The notes beneath the pieces were generated by a model. The model searched no databases. It worked only from the letters and a program-made list of their open reading frames with translations, and was not told where the DNA came from. The translations under genes were made by a program, and so were the position numbers. 26,774 bases of DNA from NCBI RefSeq assembly GCF_051710625.1, contig NZ_JBPESN010000031.1, positions 1 through 26,774 of the forward strand, in the 5' to 3' direction. Shown piece by piece: positions 8,355 to 18,204 of the stretch (position 1 is its first letter; each line of letters opens with the position of its first letter). This DNA comes from JBPESN01 sp051710625 (GTDB lineage Bacteria > Pseudomonadota > Gammaproteobacteria > Enterobacterales > Enterobacteriaceae).

Positions 8355-9036
8355 TTAGCGGTTGAGGATTTTTAATAAATTCTGCGCGGCGTCCGTCGAC
8401 GAGGCTGGGTTCTGGCCGGTAACCAAATGGCCATTCGTTACCGAATAGGACTGCCAATCCTCGCTGCGCTCAAAGTGACCGCCGTGGCGCCGAAGCTCAT
8501 CTTCCACCGAGAACGGCACCACGGTAGTCAACCGGCCCGTTTGTTCTTCGCTATTGGTAAAACCGGTGACCCCCTTACCTGCACACTAGCGGTGTGCCGT
8601 CAGGCTTTTTCGCATGGCGCAGCACCAATGGCCCATGGCACACGGCCGCCATCGGTTTGCCGTTGGCGAACGTTTGCTCGATAAGGACGATGAAATGGGG
8701 ATCTTCCGCCAGATCCCATAACGGACCATGGCCGCCGGGATAAAACAGGACATCAAAATCTTCCGCCCGCAAAGTATCGACCCTGACGGTGGCGGCCAGG
8801 GCCTGCTGCGCGGTGCGGTCGGTGCGAAACCGCTCGGTATCCTGGGTTTGCGCGTCCGCTTCGTCGCTTTTCGAATCCAGCGGTGGCTGACTTTCTTTCG
8901 GCGAGGCCAGGGTTATCTCTATCCCGGCATCATGCAGGGTATAATACGGCGCGACCAGCTCTTCTAGCCAAAAACCGGTCTTGTGACCGGTATCGCCTAA
9001 CCGGTCATGGGATGTCAAGATTATGGCGACTTTCAT
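8355..9036 (-). pseudogene. DJ-1/PfpI-family (type 1 glutamine amidotransferase-like) protein, frameshifted
   Basis: The family includes glyoxalase III- and deglycase-like proteins; the substrate of this member is unknown. The start ATG at 9036 follows GGAG at seven bases' distance and gives MKVAIILTSHDRLGDTGHK. The family features are FWLEELVAPYY, the YPGGHGPLWDLAED block and the nucleophile elbow AVCHGP with the catalytic cysteine. A one-base insertion near 8583 leads to a TAA. The rest (GKGVTGFTNSEEQTGRLTTV, then VTNGHLVTGQNPASSTDAAQ) is intact in the next frame to the stop at 8355-8357. The repaired length would be about 226 residues, normal for this group. E. coli has no equivalent at this position between ybhB and bioA, so it is a lineage-specific insertion. 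A single lesion suggests recent inactivation. Confidence 0.85.
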
Positions 9037-9155
9037 CAGCATTCTCCATTGGTTGCGGCGCGCGGGAAAAGGATCGCCGGCGACGAGGCCCTGACCCGAT
9101 GCCAAAAGAGCGGCCCGCGAGTTTGGGGCTGGAGTTGGCGCCGTCGGCCCGGTCA

Positions 9156-10268
9156 TCACCCCACTCGCCGCGGCCCGTCGGCGCTGCGCACGTTTCGCCG
9201 AGCCGCATTCACGCTCGCCGGCGGTGACAACCCGGCGCGAAGCTCTGCGGCAATCGCCGCGACGCGCGGGCGCCAGCTTTCGTCTTCCAACAGCGACAGG
9301 CTGGCGTTGGTGGCGGCGCAGGCCAGCGGATTAGCCATAAATGTCGGCCCGTGCATGAAACAGCCGGCGTCGCCATCGCTGAGGGTATCCGCTACGTGAC
9401 GACGGGTCAGCGTGGCGGAGAGGGTCAGAGCGCCGCCGGTCAAGGCTTTTCCTACACAAAGAATATCCGGCGAGATGCCGGCGTGGTTGCAGGCGAACCA
9501 TTCGCCGGTGCGGCCAACCCCGGTAGCGATTTCATCGGCAATCAGCAATATTCCATAGTGATCGCACAGCGCCCACGCCCGGCGCAGGTATTCGGGATGG
9601 TAAAAGCGCATCCCGCCGGCGCCCTGGACGATCGGTTCCAGAACCACCGCCGCCAGCGTACGGTGGTGGGCGGCCAACAGGGCGGCCAGCGGCGCATCGT
9701 CTCCCTCGCGCCAGGTGTCGTTGAAACACCGTCGGGTGGCCTCGACGAACCGATGCGGGGGCAGGTAGCCCTGATACAGACTGTGCATCGAGTTATCGGG
9801 ATCGCACACCGACATCGCGCCAAAGGTATCGCCGTGATAGCCCTGGCGCGGGGCAAGTAACTCGCGCCGCGGTTCGCCGCGTGCCTGCCAATATTCCAGC
9901 GCCATTTTTATCGCCACCTCCACGGCTACCGCGCCGGAATCCGCCAGGAAAACGCAGTCCAGACCGGCGGGCGTCAGTGCTACCAGGCGACGACACAGGG
10001 CCACCGCGGGCGGATGGGTAATGCCGCCGAACATCACATGGGACATGCGGTCGATTTGATCCTTCATCGCCTGATTGATAACCGGATGATTGTAGCCGTG
10101 AATAGCCGCCCAGCAGGAGGACATACCGTCCACCAGGCGGCGGCCGTCGCTGAGGGTCAGCTCACAGCCGTCGGCGGAGACCACCGGGTAGGCCGGTAGC
10201 GGCCGGGTCATGGAGGTGTAAGGATGCCAGATATGGCGGCGGTCGAAGGCGAGGTCATCAGCCTGCAT
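9156..10268 (-). pseudogene. bioA: Adenosylmethionine-8-amino-7-oxononanoate aminotransferase, 3'-truncated
   Basis: BioA is a PLP enzyme that uses S-adenosylmethionine to convert KAPA to DAPA in biotin synthesis. The start at 10268 gives MQADDLAFDRRHIWHPYTSMT, preceded by AGGAT. The PLP lysine context VGKALTGG, the ADEIATGVGRTG block and the HGPTFMANPLACAA segment are present. Two problems are visible. E. coli Trp52 of the substrate pocket (SSWWAAIHG) is cysteine here (SSCWAAIHG). Homology also stops near residue 340, where an unrelated tail ending PRRVG replaces the last 85 or so residues, including the substrate-binding arginine of the WIRPFGKL region. The 370-codon frame looks like an intact gene by length alone but is probably inactive. 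It is divergent from bioB across the operator at 10278-10310. Confidence 0.88.
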
Positions 10269-10277
10269 CGGATTATC

Positions 10278-10310
10278 CTGTAAACTATATTTTTAATATA
10301 TGGTTGACAG
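10278..10310. promoter_or_regulatory. BirA-type biotin operator between bioA and bioB
   Basis: Half-sites CTGTAAACT (10278-10286) and GGTTGACAG (10302-10310) are separated by 15 bases. They resemble the BirA operator TTGTAAACC - about 16 bases - GGTTTACAA, seven of nine bases being complementary between the two arms. The position between divergent bioA and bioB matches E. coli, where the biotinyl-5'-AMP-BirA dimer represses both directions. Confidence 0.75.
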
Positions 10311-10331
10311 TGTGGCGGCAAACTCTACACT
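10304..10331 (+). promoter_or_regulatory. Predicted bioB promoter
   Basis: TTGACA (10304-10309), a perfect sigma-70 -35 box, is followed after 16 bases by TACACT (10326-10331) as a -10 box. The -35 overlaps the right arm of the BirA operator, so bound BirA would block it. This leaves a leader of about 35 bases before the bioB ATG. Confidence 0.6.
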
Positions 10332-10357
10332 GACGCCATCTATTTCCTTCAGGATGC

Positions 10358-10366
10358 TGTGGATAA
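10358..10366 (-). promoter_or_regulatory. Perfect DnaA-box sequence before bioB
   Basis: TGTGGATAA is the exact complement of the consensus DnaA box TTATCCACA. It lies between the predicted promoter and the bioB start, six bases before the ATG. Nine-base matches occur by chance, so binding is uncertain. Confidence 0.35.
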
Positions 10367-10371
10367 CCAAT

Positions 10372-11409
10372 ATGTCAACTTCTCAACGCTGGACGCAGGC
10401 GCAGGCCATAGCGCTGTTTGAAAAACCGTTTCTTGAGTTATTATTCGAGGCCCAACAGGTGCATCGCCAGCACTTCACGCCGGGCGAGGTGCAGGTCAGC
10501 ACGCTGCTGTCGATTAAAACCGGCGCCTGCCCCGAGGATTGCAAGTACTGTCCGCAAAGCGCGCGTTACAGCACCGGACTGGAGAGCGAGCGTCTGATGC
10601 AGGTGCAGCAAGTGCTGGACGCCGCCCGTAAGGCACGGGACGCCGGTTCAACGCGCTTTTGCATGGGAGCCGCCTGGAAAAATCCGCACGATCGCGATAT
10701 GCCGCTGCTTGAGCAGATGGTGCAGGGCGTGAAGGCGATGGGGCTTGAGACCTGCATGACGCTCGGCATGCTCAACGATCGGCAGGCGCAGCGACTGGCG
10801 GAGGCGGGGCTGGATTTCTATAACCACAATCTGGATACCTCGCCGGAATTTTACGGCAGCATCGTTACGACCCGCAGCTACCAGGACCGGCTCGATACCC
10901 TGAGCAAAGTCCGCCAGGCGGGGACTAAAGTGTGCTCCGGCGGCATCGTCGGCCTGGGGGAGGATACCCGCGATCGCGCGGGGCTGCTGGTGCAACTGGC
11001 CAATTTGCCGACGCCGCCGGAAAGCGTACCCATCAACATGTTGGTGAAGGTGAAAGGAACACCGCTGGCCGATAATGAGGATGTGGATCCGTTTGAGTAT
11101 ATCCGCACCATCGCCGTGGCGCGCATTATGATGCCGCGCTCACACGTGCGCCTGTCGGCGGGACGGGAGCAGATGAACGAACAGACCCAGGCGCTGTGTT
11201 TCATGGCCGGTGCCAACTCCGTGTTTTACGGCTGTAAATTGCTCACGACGCCTAACCCGGAAGAAGATCGCGACATGGGGTTGTTCCGTAAGTTAGGTAT
11301 CAGTATCGAACGTCGCACCGCCACGCAGGGCGATGCGGCACAGCAAGCGCAACTGGCCGAAGAACTGCTCACCGCGGATACGGCGCATTACTATAATGCG
11401 GCACGCTGA
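10372..11409 (+). CDS. bioB: Biotin synthase
   Basis: BioB is a radical SAM enzyme that inserts sulfur into dethiobiotin, the last step of biotin synthesis. The start ATG at 10372 (MSTSQRWTQAQAIALFEKPF) is chosen by similarity; an upstream in-frame ATG at 10300 would lie inside the operator. The protein is 345 residues, against 346 in E. coli. It has the CPEDCKYC cysteine triad for the 4Fe-4S cluster, the auxiliary-cluster cysteines near FCMGAAW and LETCMTLG, YNHNLDTSPEFYG and the C-terminal ARIMMPRSHVRLSAGREQMN with the 2Fe-2S arginine. No lesion was found. It is the only intact member of the biotin locus here. It could still turn imported dethiobiotin into biotin. Confidence 0.95.
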   Translation: MSTSQRWTQAQAIALFEKPFLELLFEAQQVHRQHFTPGEVQVSTLLSIKTGACPEDCKYCPQSARYSTGLESERLMQVQQVLDAARKARDAGSTRFCMGAAWKNPHDRDMPLLEQMVQGVKAMGLETCMTLGMLNDRQAQRLAEAGLDFYNHNLDTSPEFYGSIVTTRSYQDRLDTLSKVRQAGTKVCSGGIVGLGEDTRDRAGLLVQLANLPTPPESVPINMLVKVKGTPLADNEDVDPFEYIRTIAVARIMMPRSHVRLSAGREQMNEQTQALCFMAGANSVFYGCKLLTTPNPEEDRDMGLFRKLGISIERRTATQGDAAQQAQLAEELLTADTAHYYNAAR

Positions 11410-11720
11410 TGGCCGACGGATGGATGGCGCGCATCGCCGGATCAACGGTGCGCTAGCGCTGCGGCGCTTGGATTTGCGGTGGCGCCGTCGGACACCGCCA
11501 TTCAGCCTCTGGTGATTGGCGATAATCTGCGCACGCTGCAACTGGCGCAGCGCCTGCGCGAGCGCGGTGTCTGGCTGACGGCAATTCGGCCGTCTACCGT
11601 CTCGCCGGCTGGCGCGCGGCTGCGTATTACGCTCAGCGCCGCCCACCTGGCCGACGATGACGATATTGATACGCTGCTTGAAGGCGTTATCCGATGCACA
11701 ACAACAAAACGCGTAACCCG
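11409..11720 (+). pseudogene. bioF: 8-amino-7-oxononanoate synthase remnant (large internal deletion)
   Basis: BioF makes KAPA from pimeloyl-ACP and alanine with PLP. Only its two ends remain. A short N-terminal piece is recognisable near 11438-11485 (RINGALALRRLDLRW, compare E. coli KINAALDARRAADALRR). It is followed at once by the C-terminal part from about 11485 (DTAIQPLVIGDNLRTLQLAQ, then WLTAIRPSTV and RLRITLSAAH). About 290 of 384 residues, including the PLP lysine, have been deleted, and the joined pieces are in different frames. The stop codon also seems lost: the C-terminal frame runs on into bioC sequence to 11886. It directly abuts bioB, as in E. coli. Confidence 0.88.
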
Positions 11721-12459
11721 TCGGCGGACCACAAGCCGGGCATCGCCCGCCGTTTTAGCCGCGCCGCATTACGAGCGCTGCGCGGCCTTTCAGCGCGCCT
11801 GCGGCGGTAGACTGTGCGCCCTGACAAGGCCGGTTGAAGGACGGCGGACTCTCTTGAGATGCGGGCTGCGGCACCGGCTGGTTTAGCCGGCCCTGGCAGG
11901 CGCAGGAAAATCAGGTGGTTGCCCTCGATCTCTCCGCCGCCATTCTGGGCTTTGCCCGACAACAACGGGCTGCGGAGGCCTACATCGTAAGCGATATCGA
12001 AGGTTGCCGCTGGCGACGGGATCGGTGGACATCGTTTATAGCAATCTGGCGGTGCAATGGTGCGATCATTTGCCGCAGGCGCTGGCGGAGCTGCACCGTG
12101 TGCTGCGGCCCGGCGGCATGCTGGCGTTATCCACCCTGGCGCAGGCGTGGGGACAGGTAGATGATGGCGTACATATCAACATCAACCATTTTCTGCCGCA
12201 GGCGGCTATCGCCGCACCCTTCGCCCCTTATCGCCATCGCCTGCTGGCCGAGCCGCATCACTTGCACTATCCGCAAGTTAGCGATTTGTTGCGGGAAATC
12301 AGAGGCGTGGGCGCCGGTTATCTTCACGATGGCTGCCCGCTCGGACTGACCAGTCGTAGCCGCCTGCGGGCGTTGGAGGCCAGCAGGTCGCACCGGCCGG
12401 CGGGGGCAAAGCTGTCGCTGAGTTATCGCGTGATTTATGGGATGATTTACCGTGACTAA
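11694..12459 (+). pseudogene. bioC: Malonyl-ACP O-methyltransferase BioC, frameshifted
   Basis: BioC methylates malonyl-ACP to start pimeloyl synthesis. The start is probably ATG at 11694. The N-terminal part is broken (RRFSRAA then HYERCAAFQRACGG in different frames). The SAM-binding motif I (DAGCGTGWFSRPW) and VVALDLSAAILGFARQ are readable near 11860-11970, and IEG is followed by a shift near 12003. The main piece then has SVDIVYSNLAVQWCDHLPQA, VLRPGGMLALSTLAQ and the tail to 12459. Part of the central region present in the 251-residue E. coli protein (TTLVQGSLPELHQAW and after) is shortened. At least three frameshifts are present. The end overlaps the GTG start of bioD by eight bases, so the operon layout is preserved. 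Confidence 0.9.
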
Positions 12460-13136
12460 ACGTTTTTTTGTGACTGGAACCGATATCGGTAAAACCCTGG
12501 CGGCGTGCGCGTTACTACACAGTCCGCTGCGCGGGCCGGCTATCGCGCTGCGGGGTATAAACCGGTGGCTTAGGGGGTGTGAACTGACCCCCGAGGGGCC
12601 GCGCAACCGCGATGCGCTGGCGCTGACGGCCAACGGTAATGTGGCGCTTGGCTATCAGCAAGTTAACCCGCTGGCGTTTCTTGCGCCGACCTCGCCCCAT
12701 ATCGCCAGCCGCGATGGGGGCCGCCTTCTTCACCGCCGCCGCGTTATCGGCGAGACTTCAGACAGTGGAAACCGCCGCGGACTGGCTGGTGGTCGAGGGC
12801 GCAGGGGGGGGGGTTACCCCGTTGGCGGAATCGCTGACCTACGCCGATTGGGTCGTCGCCGAGCAGCTGCCAGTGATTATGGTGGTCGGGATTAAACTTG
12901 GCTGTATTAATCATGCGCTGCTGACGGCGCTGGCGGTACGACAGGCGGGGGTGCCGTTGGTTGGGTGGATTGCCAACCATCCCAAGCCGACCAGCCACCA
13001 GCCGCGGGATTGTCTGGCGGCGCTGCAACAGCGGCTGGATGCCCCGTTATTAGGGGAAATTCCCTGGCTCGACGCGGCGGAAAAAGCGCCTTTAGCCGAC
13101 TATCTTGATCTTTCGCTGCTTGCTGGCCCGTTTTAA
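12452..13136 (+). pseudogene. bioD: Dethiobiotin synthetase, frameshifted with damaged P-loop
   Basis: BioD carboxylates DAPA and closes the ureido ring using ATP. The start is GTG at 12452 (MTKRFFVTGTD). The P-loop GTDTEVGKT of E. coli is shortened to GTDIGKT, a two-residue loss. The KPVASG substrate loop is frameshifted near 12560, giving GINRWLRGCE; in the original frame GYKPVA is followed by TAG. The sequence TPEGPRNRDALAL and PTSPHIASRDGG returns in frame, then another shift near 12720 moves the rest (DWLVVEGAGG, LPVIMVVGIKLGCINHALLT, APLLGEIPWL) to a third frame ending at 13136. It cannot be functional. Confidence 0.92.
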
Positions 13137-13226
13137 GAAGACCCGCTGCAGCCGGCTGTGCTGCTGCGGCGAGCAGGAGGGCCGCTCATACTGTCCATGT
13201 CGTCCGCCTCCGGCATCGTCGCGTTG

Positions 13227-13243
13227 CCGACGGGGGCCGTCGG
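13227..13243. other. Perfect GC-rich hairpin after bioD
   Basis: CCGACGG and CCGTCGG form a seven-base-pair stem with a GGG loop about 90 bases after the bioD stop. There is no following T run, so a standard intrinsic terminator is not supported. Confidence 0.35.
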
Positions 13244-13292
13244 GAGGGCGGCCAGTCCGCCGTTCGGCAGCATGGCATTTTGGCAAAGCCAC

Positions 13293-13904
13293 TCAGCTCG
13301 CCAAATAACCCTGAATCAGCGCGTTGTCCTGCTCGTCCAGCGAGCCCTGGACCACGTTACGGCCGCCTTCTAGCAGGTAGTAACGATCGCCGGTGTGAAC
13401 GCCGAAGAGTAATTGGTGTTCCACCAGCAACAACGTCAGCCCAAACTCATGCTGCATGCGCCGTAGAATGTGGCCGAATTCCTGCGCTGCAGCCGGTAAG
13501 CTCGCCGGCGCGCGCGGCGCCTAGTGTAAAGAAACGGAAACAGGTCATGGACCATGACCGGCACCTGTCGGGTATGATTGCGCCCGGCCAACAGGGCAAC
13601 GTGCAAATTCTCCTCCACGCTCAGTTGGGAAAAAATCTGCCTGCCCTGCGGCACATAATTAATACCAAGCGATGCGCACGCATCGGCGGGATGCGCCAGC
13701 AGATCCTGCGCGTCTTCCCCCCGCAATTGCCAGGTGACGCTACCGCTGCTGACCGGGACGTAGCCCATGATGCAATTGATCAATGTGGTTTTGCCGACGC
13801 CGTTGCGTCCGTCCCAGCAGGCAAGTGCACTGGCCATGGGGCAATTCCAGATGAATATCCCGCAGAATTTGCTTCGGGCCATAAAACTAATTTACCGCGT
13901 GCAT
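13293..13904 (-). pseudogene. urtE: Urea/branched-chain amino acid ABC transporter ATPase remnant (UrtE-like)
   Basis: The closest family I recognise is UrtE, one of two ATPases of the UrtABCDE urea importer; LivF is the alternative. The putative start at 13902-13904 (MHAVN) runs into TAG, then FYGPKQILRDIHLELPHGQ is readable and a one-base insertion follows near 13795. GRNGVGKTTLINCIMG (Walker A), GINYVPQGRQIFSQLSVEEN and DLFPFL follow. From the start of the GGEL(S/T)GG signature the sequence jumps to QEFGHILRRMQHEFGLTLLL, so the ABC signature, Walker B and D-loop, about 40 residues, have been deleted. The tail VEHQLLFGVHTGDRYYLLEGG to LIQGYLAS ends at 13293. No urtA-D or urease gene is visible beside it. 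It is not present at this site in E. coli. Confidence 0.8.
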
Positions 13905-14362
13905 TCGTAACGTAGGCTAATTGCCTCCCCTTGTGAAATGACCGTCGTCGTATCCCGGGGTATCGATTCGGGCGACGTCGGCATGCCGGCCAGTAGATGT
14001 AGCAACTATCAGGCCAACCAGCGTGACAGACGGCATTAGCGGTAGGATGCACTGAACGGTCGGCCTAACGGCAGAATAAAACAGGTTTAGCACAACGTCT
14101 TTGCCGGACAAAGTGTGGAAGAATGCACTTTCTCGGTGCTCTGCGTGTTTTTTGTGGTGCAACGGACGCCGCCGGGACGCATAAAGGGCGGCAACCGCTC
14201 TGCCGGTAATCTGATCCTGTACAGTCAGGTAGAGAATTTAGTTATTTTTTGCATAACGCGGCCCATAATAAAAACAAAAAATAGCTAAAAAAACCTTTTT
14301 GTCATTTTTCTTTCAAGTTATTCAATTTTGTGGAACGCAAGCTATAAGCGAAGCGGTAGGAG
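13905..14362. other. Intergenic region upstream of uvrB, no gene seen
   Basis: About 460 bases between the urtE remnant and the DnaA boxes. The first half is GC-rich with no recognisable product. The stretch 14225-14335 is strongly AT-rich (runs such as TTATTTTTTGC and ATAAAAACAAAAAATAG), unlike the rest of the window. It may hold promoter elements, but no single box is convincing. Confidence 0.45.
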
Positions 14363-14385
14363 TTATCCACTATTCTTGTGGATAA
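14363..14385. promoter_or_regulatory. Inverted pair of DnaA boxes upstream of uvrB
   Basis: TTATCCACT (14363-14371, one mismatch to TTATCCACA) and, inverted, TGTGGATAA (14377-14385, perfect complement of the consensus) form a palindrome with nine-base arms GTTATCCAC and GTGGATAAC. I recall that E. coli uvrB also has DnaA boxes upstream of its main promoters, near the distal P3 promoter, so the arrangement seems conserved. Distance to the uvrB start is about 380 bases. Confidence 0.6.
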
Positions 14386-14664
14386 CCATGTGCATTAGGT
14401 TTAGAAAAACGCGCCGGGACGAGAGCGGGCGCGGGCTGGGTGCATTTTGCCTGTATTCTTCACGCTTTTTTTATTCGCGTGTTTACAAGCATTTATGTAA
14501 AATCAAGTAAATTTGTAAGCGGAGCTTGCACCGTCTTCGTTTCCTCATCGCAGGGCTTCCCACGCCGTCCCGTCTTCTGTGGGTTAATCACCTTTTTCCG
14601 CCCAAAGTCAACACATTTTCCTTTCACTGGAAATGCAATTTTGCGCCTAAAATCAGATGGGTTA

Positions 14665-14680
14665 CTGGGATTGTATCCAG
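14665..14680. promoter_or_regulatory. uvrB: Putative LexA (SOS) box of uvrB
   Basis: CTGGGATTGTATCCAG has the LexA layout CTG-N10-CAG and shares the TATCCAG half with the known E. coli uvrB box (CTGTTTTTTTATCCAG, from memory). It lies about 85 bases upstream of the uvrB ATG, so LexA control of DNA repair is probably kept. The left half (CTGG rather than CTGT) is non-ideal. Confidence 0.55.
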
Positions 14681-14694
14681 TGGTTATCCACTGG
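14677..14694. repeat. Perfect 18-bp palindrome overlapping the LexA box
   Basis: CCAGTGG-TTAT-CCACTGG is a perfect seven-base inverted repeat. It overlaps the right end of the LexA-like site and contains another DnaA-like nonamer, TTATCCACT (14684-14692). It might be an operator or a hairpin in the uvrB leader. Confidence 0.6.
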
Positions 14695-14766
14695 TAAAAT
14701 AGCCTGAGAGTTCCCATACTCATAGAGTAGCCCGCAACCCACTTTCCCAGCAGGTAGTTATTGCAG

Positions 14767-16764
<1,998 letters not shown>

Positions 16765-16906
16765 GCGTTTGGCTTGGCGCCATGGGGCTGAGGATATGCG
16801 CCGGGCGCCGTGGCGGTGACCCCTGGGAGTGGCGCGATGGGGCGGGCGTCCAAGGGCGGGTGCGCGTGGCGTGGAGGCCAGCGCCCGGCGGAGTGAACGT
16901 TGACGG

Positions 16907-17818
16907 TCAGCCGAGGGATTGCAGTGCCAGATCCAGCGCTTGGCGCAGCAGGGCGCGATCGTGGCGGTGGGGTTCATCCTCCGCCGCCAACGGCCGTTGT
17001 ACTATGACGCGATCCGCCAGGTTTTCCGCCGCCGTGGCCGGCCCGATAATCACCCCGTCAATCACCTTCTCCCGGCCGATGGCCTGCTCCATCATCTGCA
17101 CTTTCTGCGCCAGCGTCATATTCGCCGCCACCACGCTAAGCTCGCGACCCAGGTTATCGAGGTAGATCATTGGCGTGCGCGTGCGGCGCAACGCCTGCGT
17201 CAAATCTGCCAGCAGCAATAGCGGCATTAGGCTGGTCAGAAAACTGCCCGGGCCAATGATGATAAGATCCGCGCCGGCGATGGCCAGCAGCGCTTCGCGC
17301 GTGGTCGGCACCGGCGCCGTCAGCGTCATCTTGACGGGCAGGTCGTTCAACCGGTCAATGGCCACTTCACCGTACACAGTGTCGCCGGACAGCGCGGTGG
17401 CTTGCAAATCCACCGGCTGCTCCGACATCGGGATCAGGCTGGCGCTGACCTTCAGCAGGTTGCGGATAAGGTTAATGGCTTCGAGCGGCCGGACGCTGAG
17501 ATTGTCCAGCGCCTTTAGCATCAAATTGCCCAGGTTATGGCCCGCTAGGTCGCCCTGGCCGCCGAAGCGGTATTCGAACATCGCAGAGGCGATGCTCGGT
17601 TCGGCGATCAACTGATTAAGGCAGTTGCGGGTATCGCCCCAGGCAATGCCGCCTTCGGACTGCCTGATGCGGCCGGAGGAGCCGCCGTTATCAGTGGTGG
17701 TCACGATGCCTGTCAGCCGTGACCCCAGAAAGAAAAGCGCAGACATGACCCGGCCCAAGCCGTGACCTCCCCCCAAGGCGACCACCTGATCCAAATCGGC
17801 TAATGTTCGGTTGCGCAT
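16907..17818 (-). CDS. ybhK: YvcK/CofD-family protein YbhK (gluconeogenesis factor family)
   Basis: YbhK belongs to the CofD/YvcK Rossmann-like family. YvcK homologues in Firmicutes bind UDP-sugars and affect carbon metabolism and cell shape; the enterobacterial role is not firmly known. The start at 17818 (MRNRTLADLDQVVALGGGHG) follows E. coli; the frame extends 46 codons upstream without homology. It has 303 residues and contains the nucleotide-binding GGGHGLGRVMSAL, the TTTDNGGSSGRIR motif, GDTRNCLNQL, GHNLGNLMLKAL and IIIGPGSFLTSLMP. There is no frameshift or stop. It is convergent with uvrB and divergent from moaA, as in E. coli. Confidence 0.93.
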   Translation of the reverse strand: MRNRTLADLDQVVALGGGHGLGRVMSALFFLGSRLTGIVTTTDNGGSSGRIRQSEGGIAWGDTRNCLNQLIAEPSIASAMFEYRFGGQGDLAGHNLGNLMLKALDNLSVRPLEAINLIRNLLKVSASLIPMSEQPVDLQATALSGDTVYGEVAIDRLNDLPVKMTLTAPVPTTREALLAIAGADLIIIGPGSFLTSLMPLLLLADLTQALRRTRTPMIYLDNLGRELSVVAANMTLAQKVQMMEQAIGREKVIDGVIIGPATAAENLADRVIVQRPLAAEDEPHRHDRALLRQALDLALQSLG

Positions 17819-18080
17819 AGGTATCCTGATGGTATGAAACGGGAGTCTGAGGCTGAGTGTGGCATAAAATAGCGGATTTGCCGGCAAAAGCGAATCGGGG
17901 CGCGCGCCAATGAGCGGTTTTCGGCAAGGGAAACGGAAAAACAAGAGCAATTTCAACGCCGTATAATATTTTATATAACGGGTTTTCGCGCTGTACGCAT
18001 GGTAACCGCGTGGCTTTAGGGCTACTCTAAACTAGACGTCAGTCAAGCATTCCTTTTCGCCCCTGGGGCGTTAAGGTCTA
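17819..18080. other. Intergenic region between ybhK and the moaA leader
   Basis: About 260 bases between divergent genes. It is expected to hold both promoters. TATAATATTTTATATAACG near 17960-17980 is AT-rich and could include -10 elements in either direction. No gene was found. Confidence 0.4.
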
Positions 18081-18084
18081 CATA

Positions 18085-18195
18085 ACGCCTAGCCTTTATG
18101 CCTAAGTGGCCCGTTACTGAGCCATAGGGGGTTCTGGCCGTGGCGAAGCCACCAGGGTGCAGGGTAAAAATGCCGGCATCTCCCGTATTTGAAAA
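18085..18195 (+). ncRNA. Possible molybdenum cofactor (Moco) riboswitch-type leader of moaA
   Basis: The moaA leader contains a stable hairpin (GTGGC-GAA-GCCAC, about 18141-18153), flanked by CTGG and CAGG that extend it. It is followed by GCAGGGTAAAAATGCCGGC and CTCCCGTA just before the ribosome-binding site. Enterobacterial moaA operons are known to be preceded by the Moco RNA motif, and the position and GC-rich hairpin layout fit. I could not fold or align it, so the call rests on position and partial motif memory. Confidence 0.45.
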
Positions 18196-18204
18196 GGTGT
18201 TACT

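Noticed and set aside
13280..13915. 211-codon plus-strand open frame over urtE
   Set aside because: The minus-strand reading gives clear Walker A and UrtE-like segments, so this frame is a shadow.
13917..14162. 81-codon minus-strand frame as a urtD or urtC remnant
   Set aside because: It is the right place for an upstream transporter gene, but no ABC or permease motif can be read.
14480..14520. Short inverted repeat TTTACA...TGTAAA as an operator
   Set aside because: Six-base arms in AT-rich sequence are expected by chance and match no family I can name.
16765..16906. Bidirectional terminator between convergent uvrB and ybhK
   Set aside because: I searched for a strong hairpin with T-rich flanks and did not find one.
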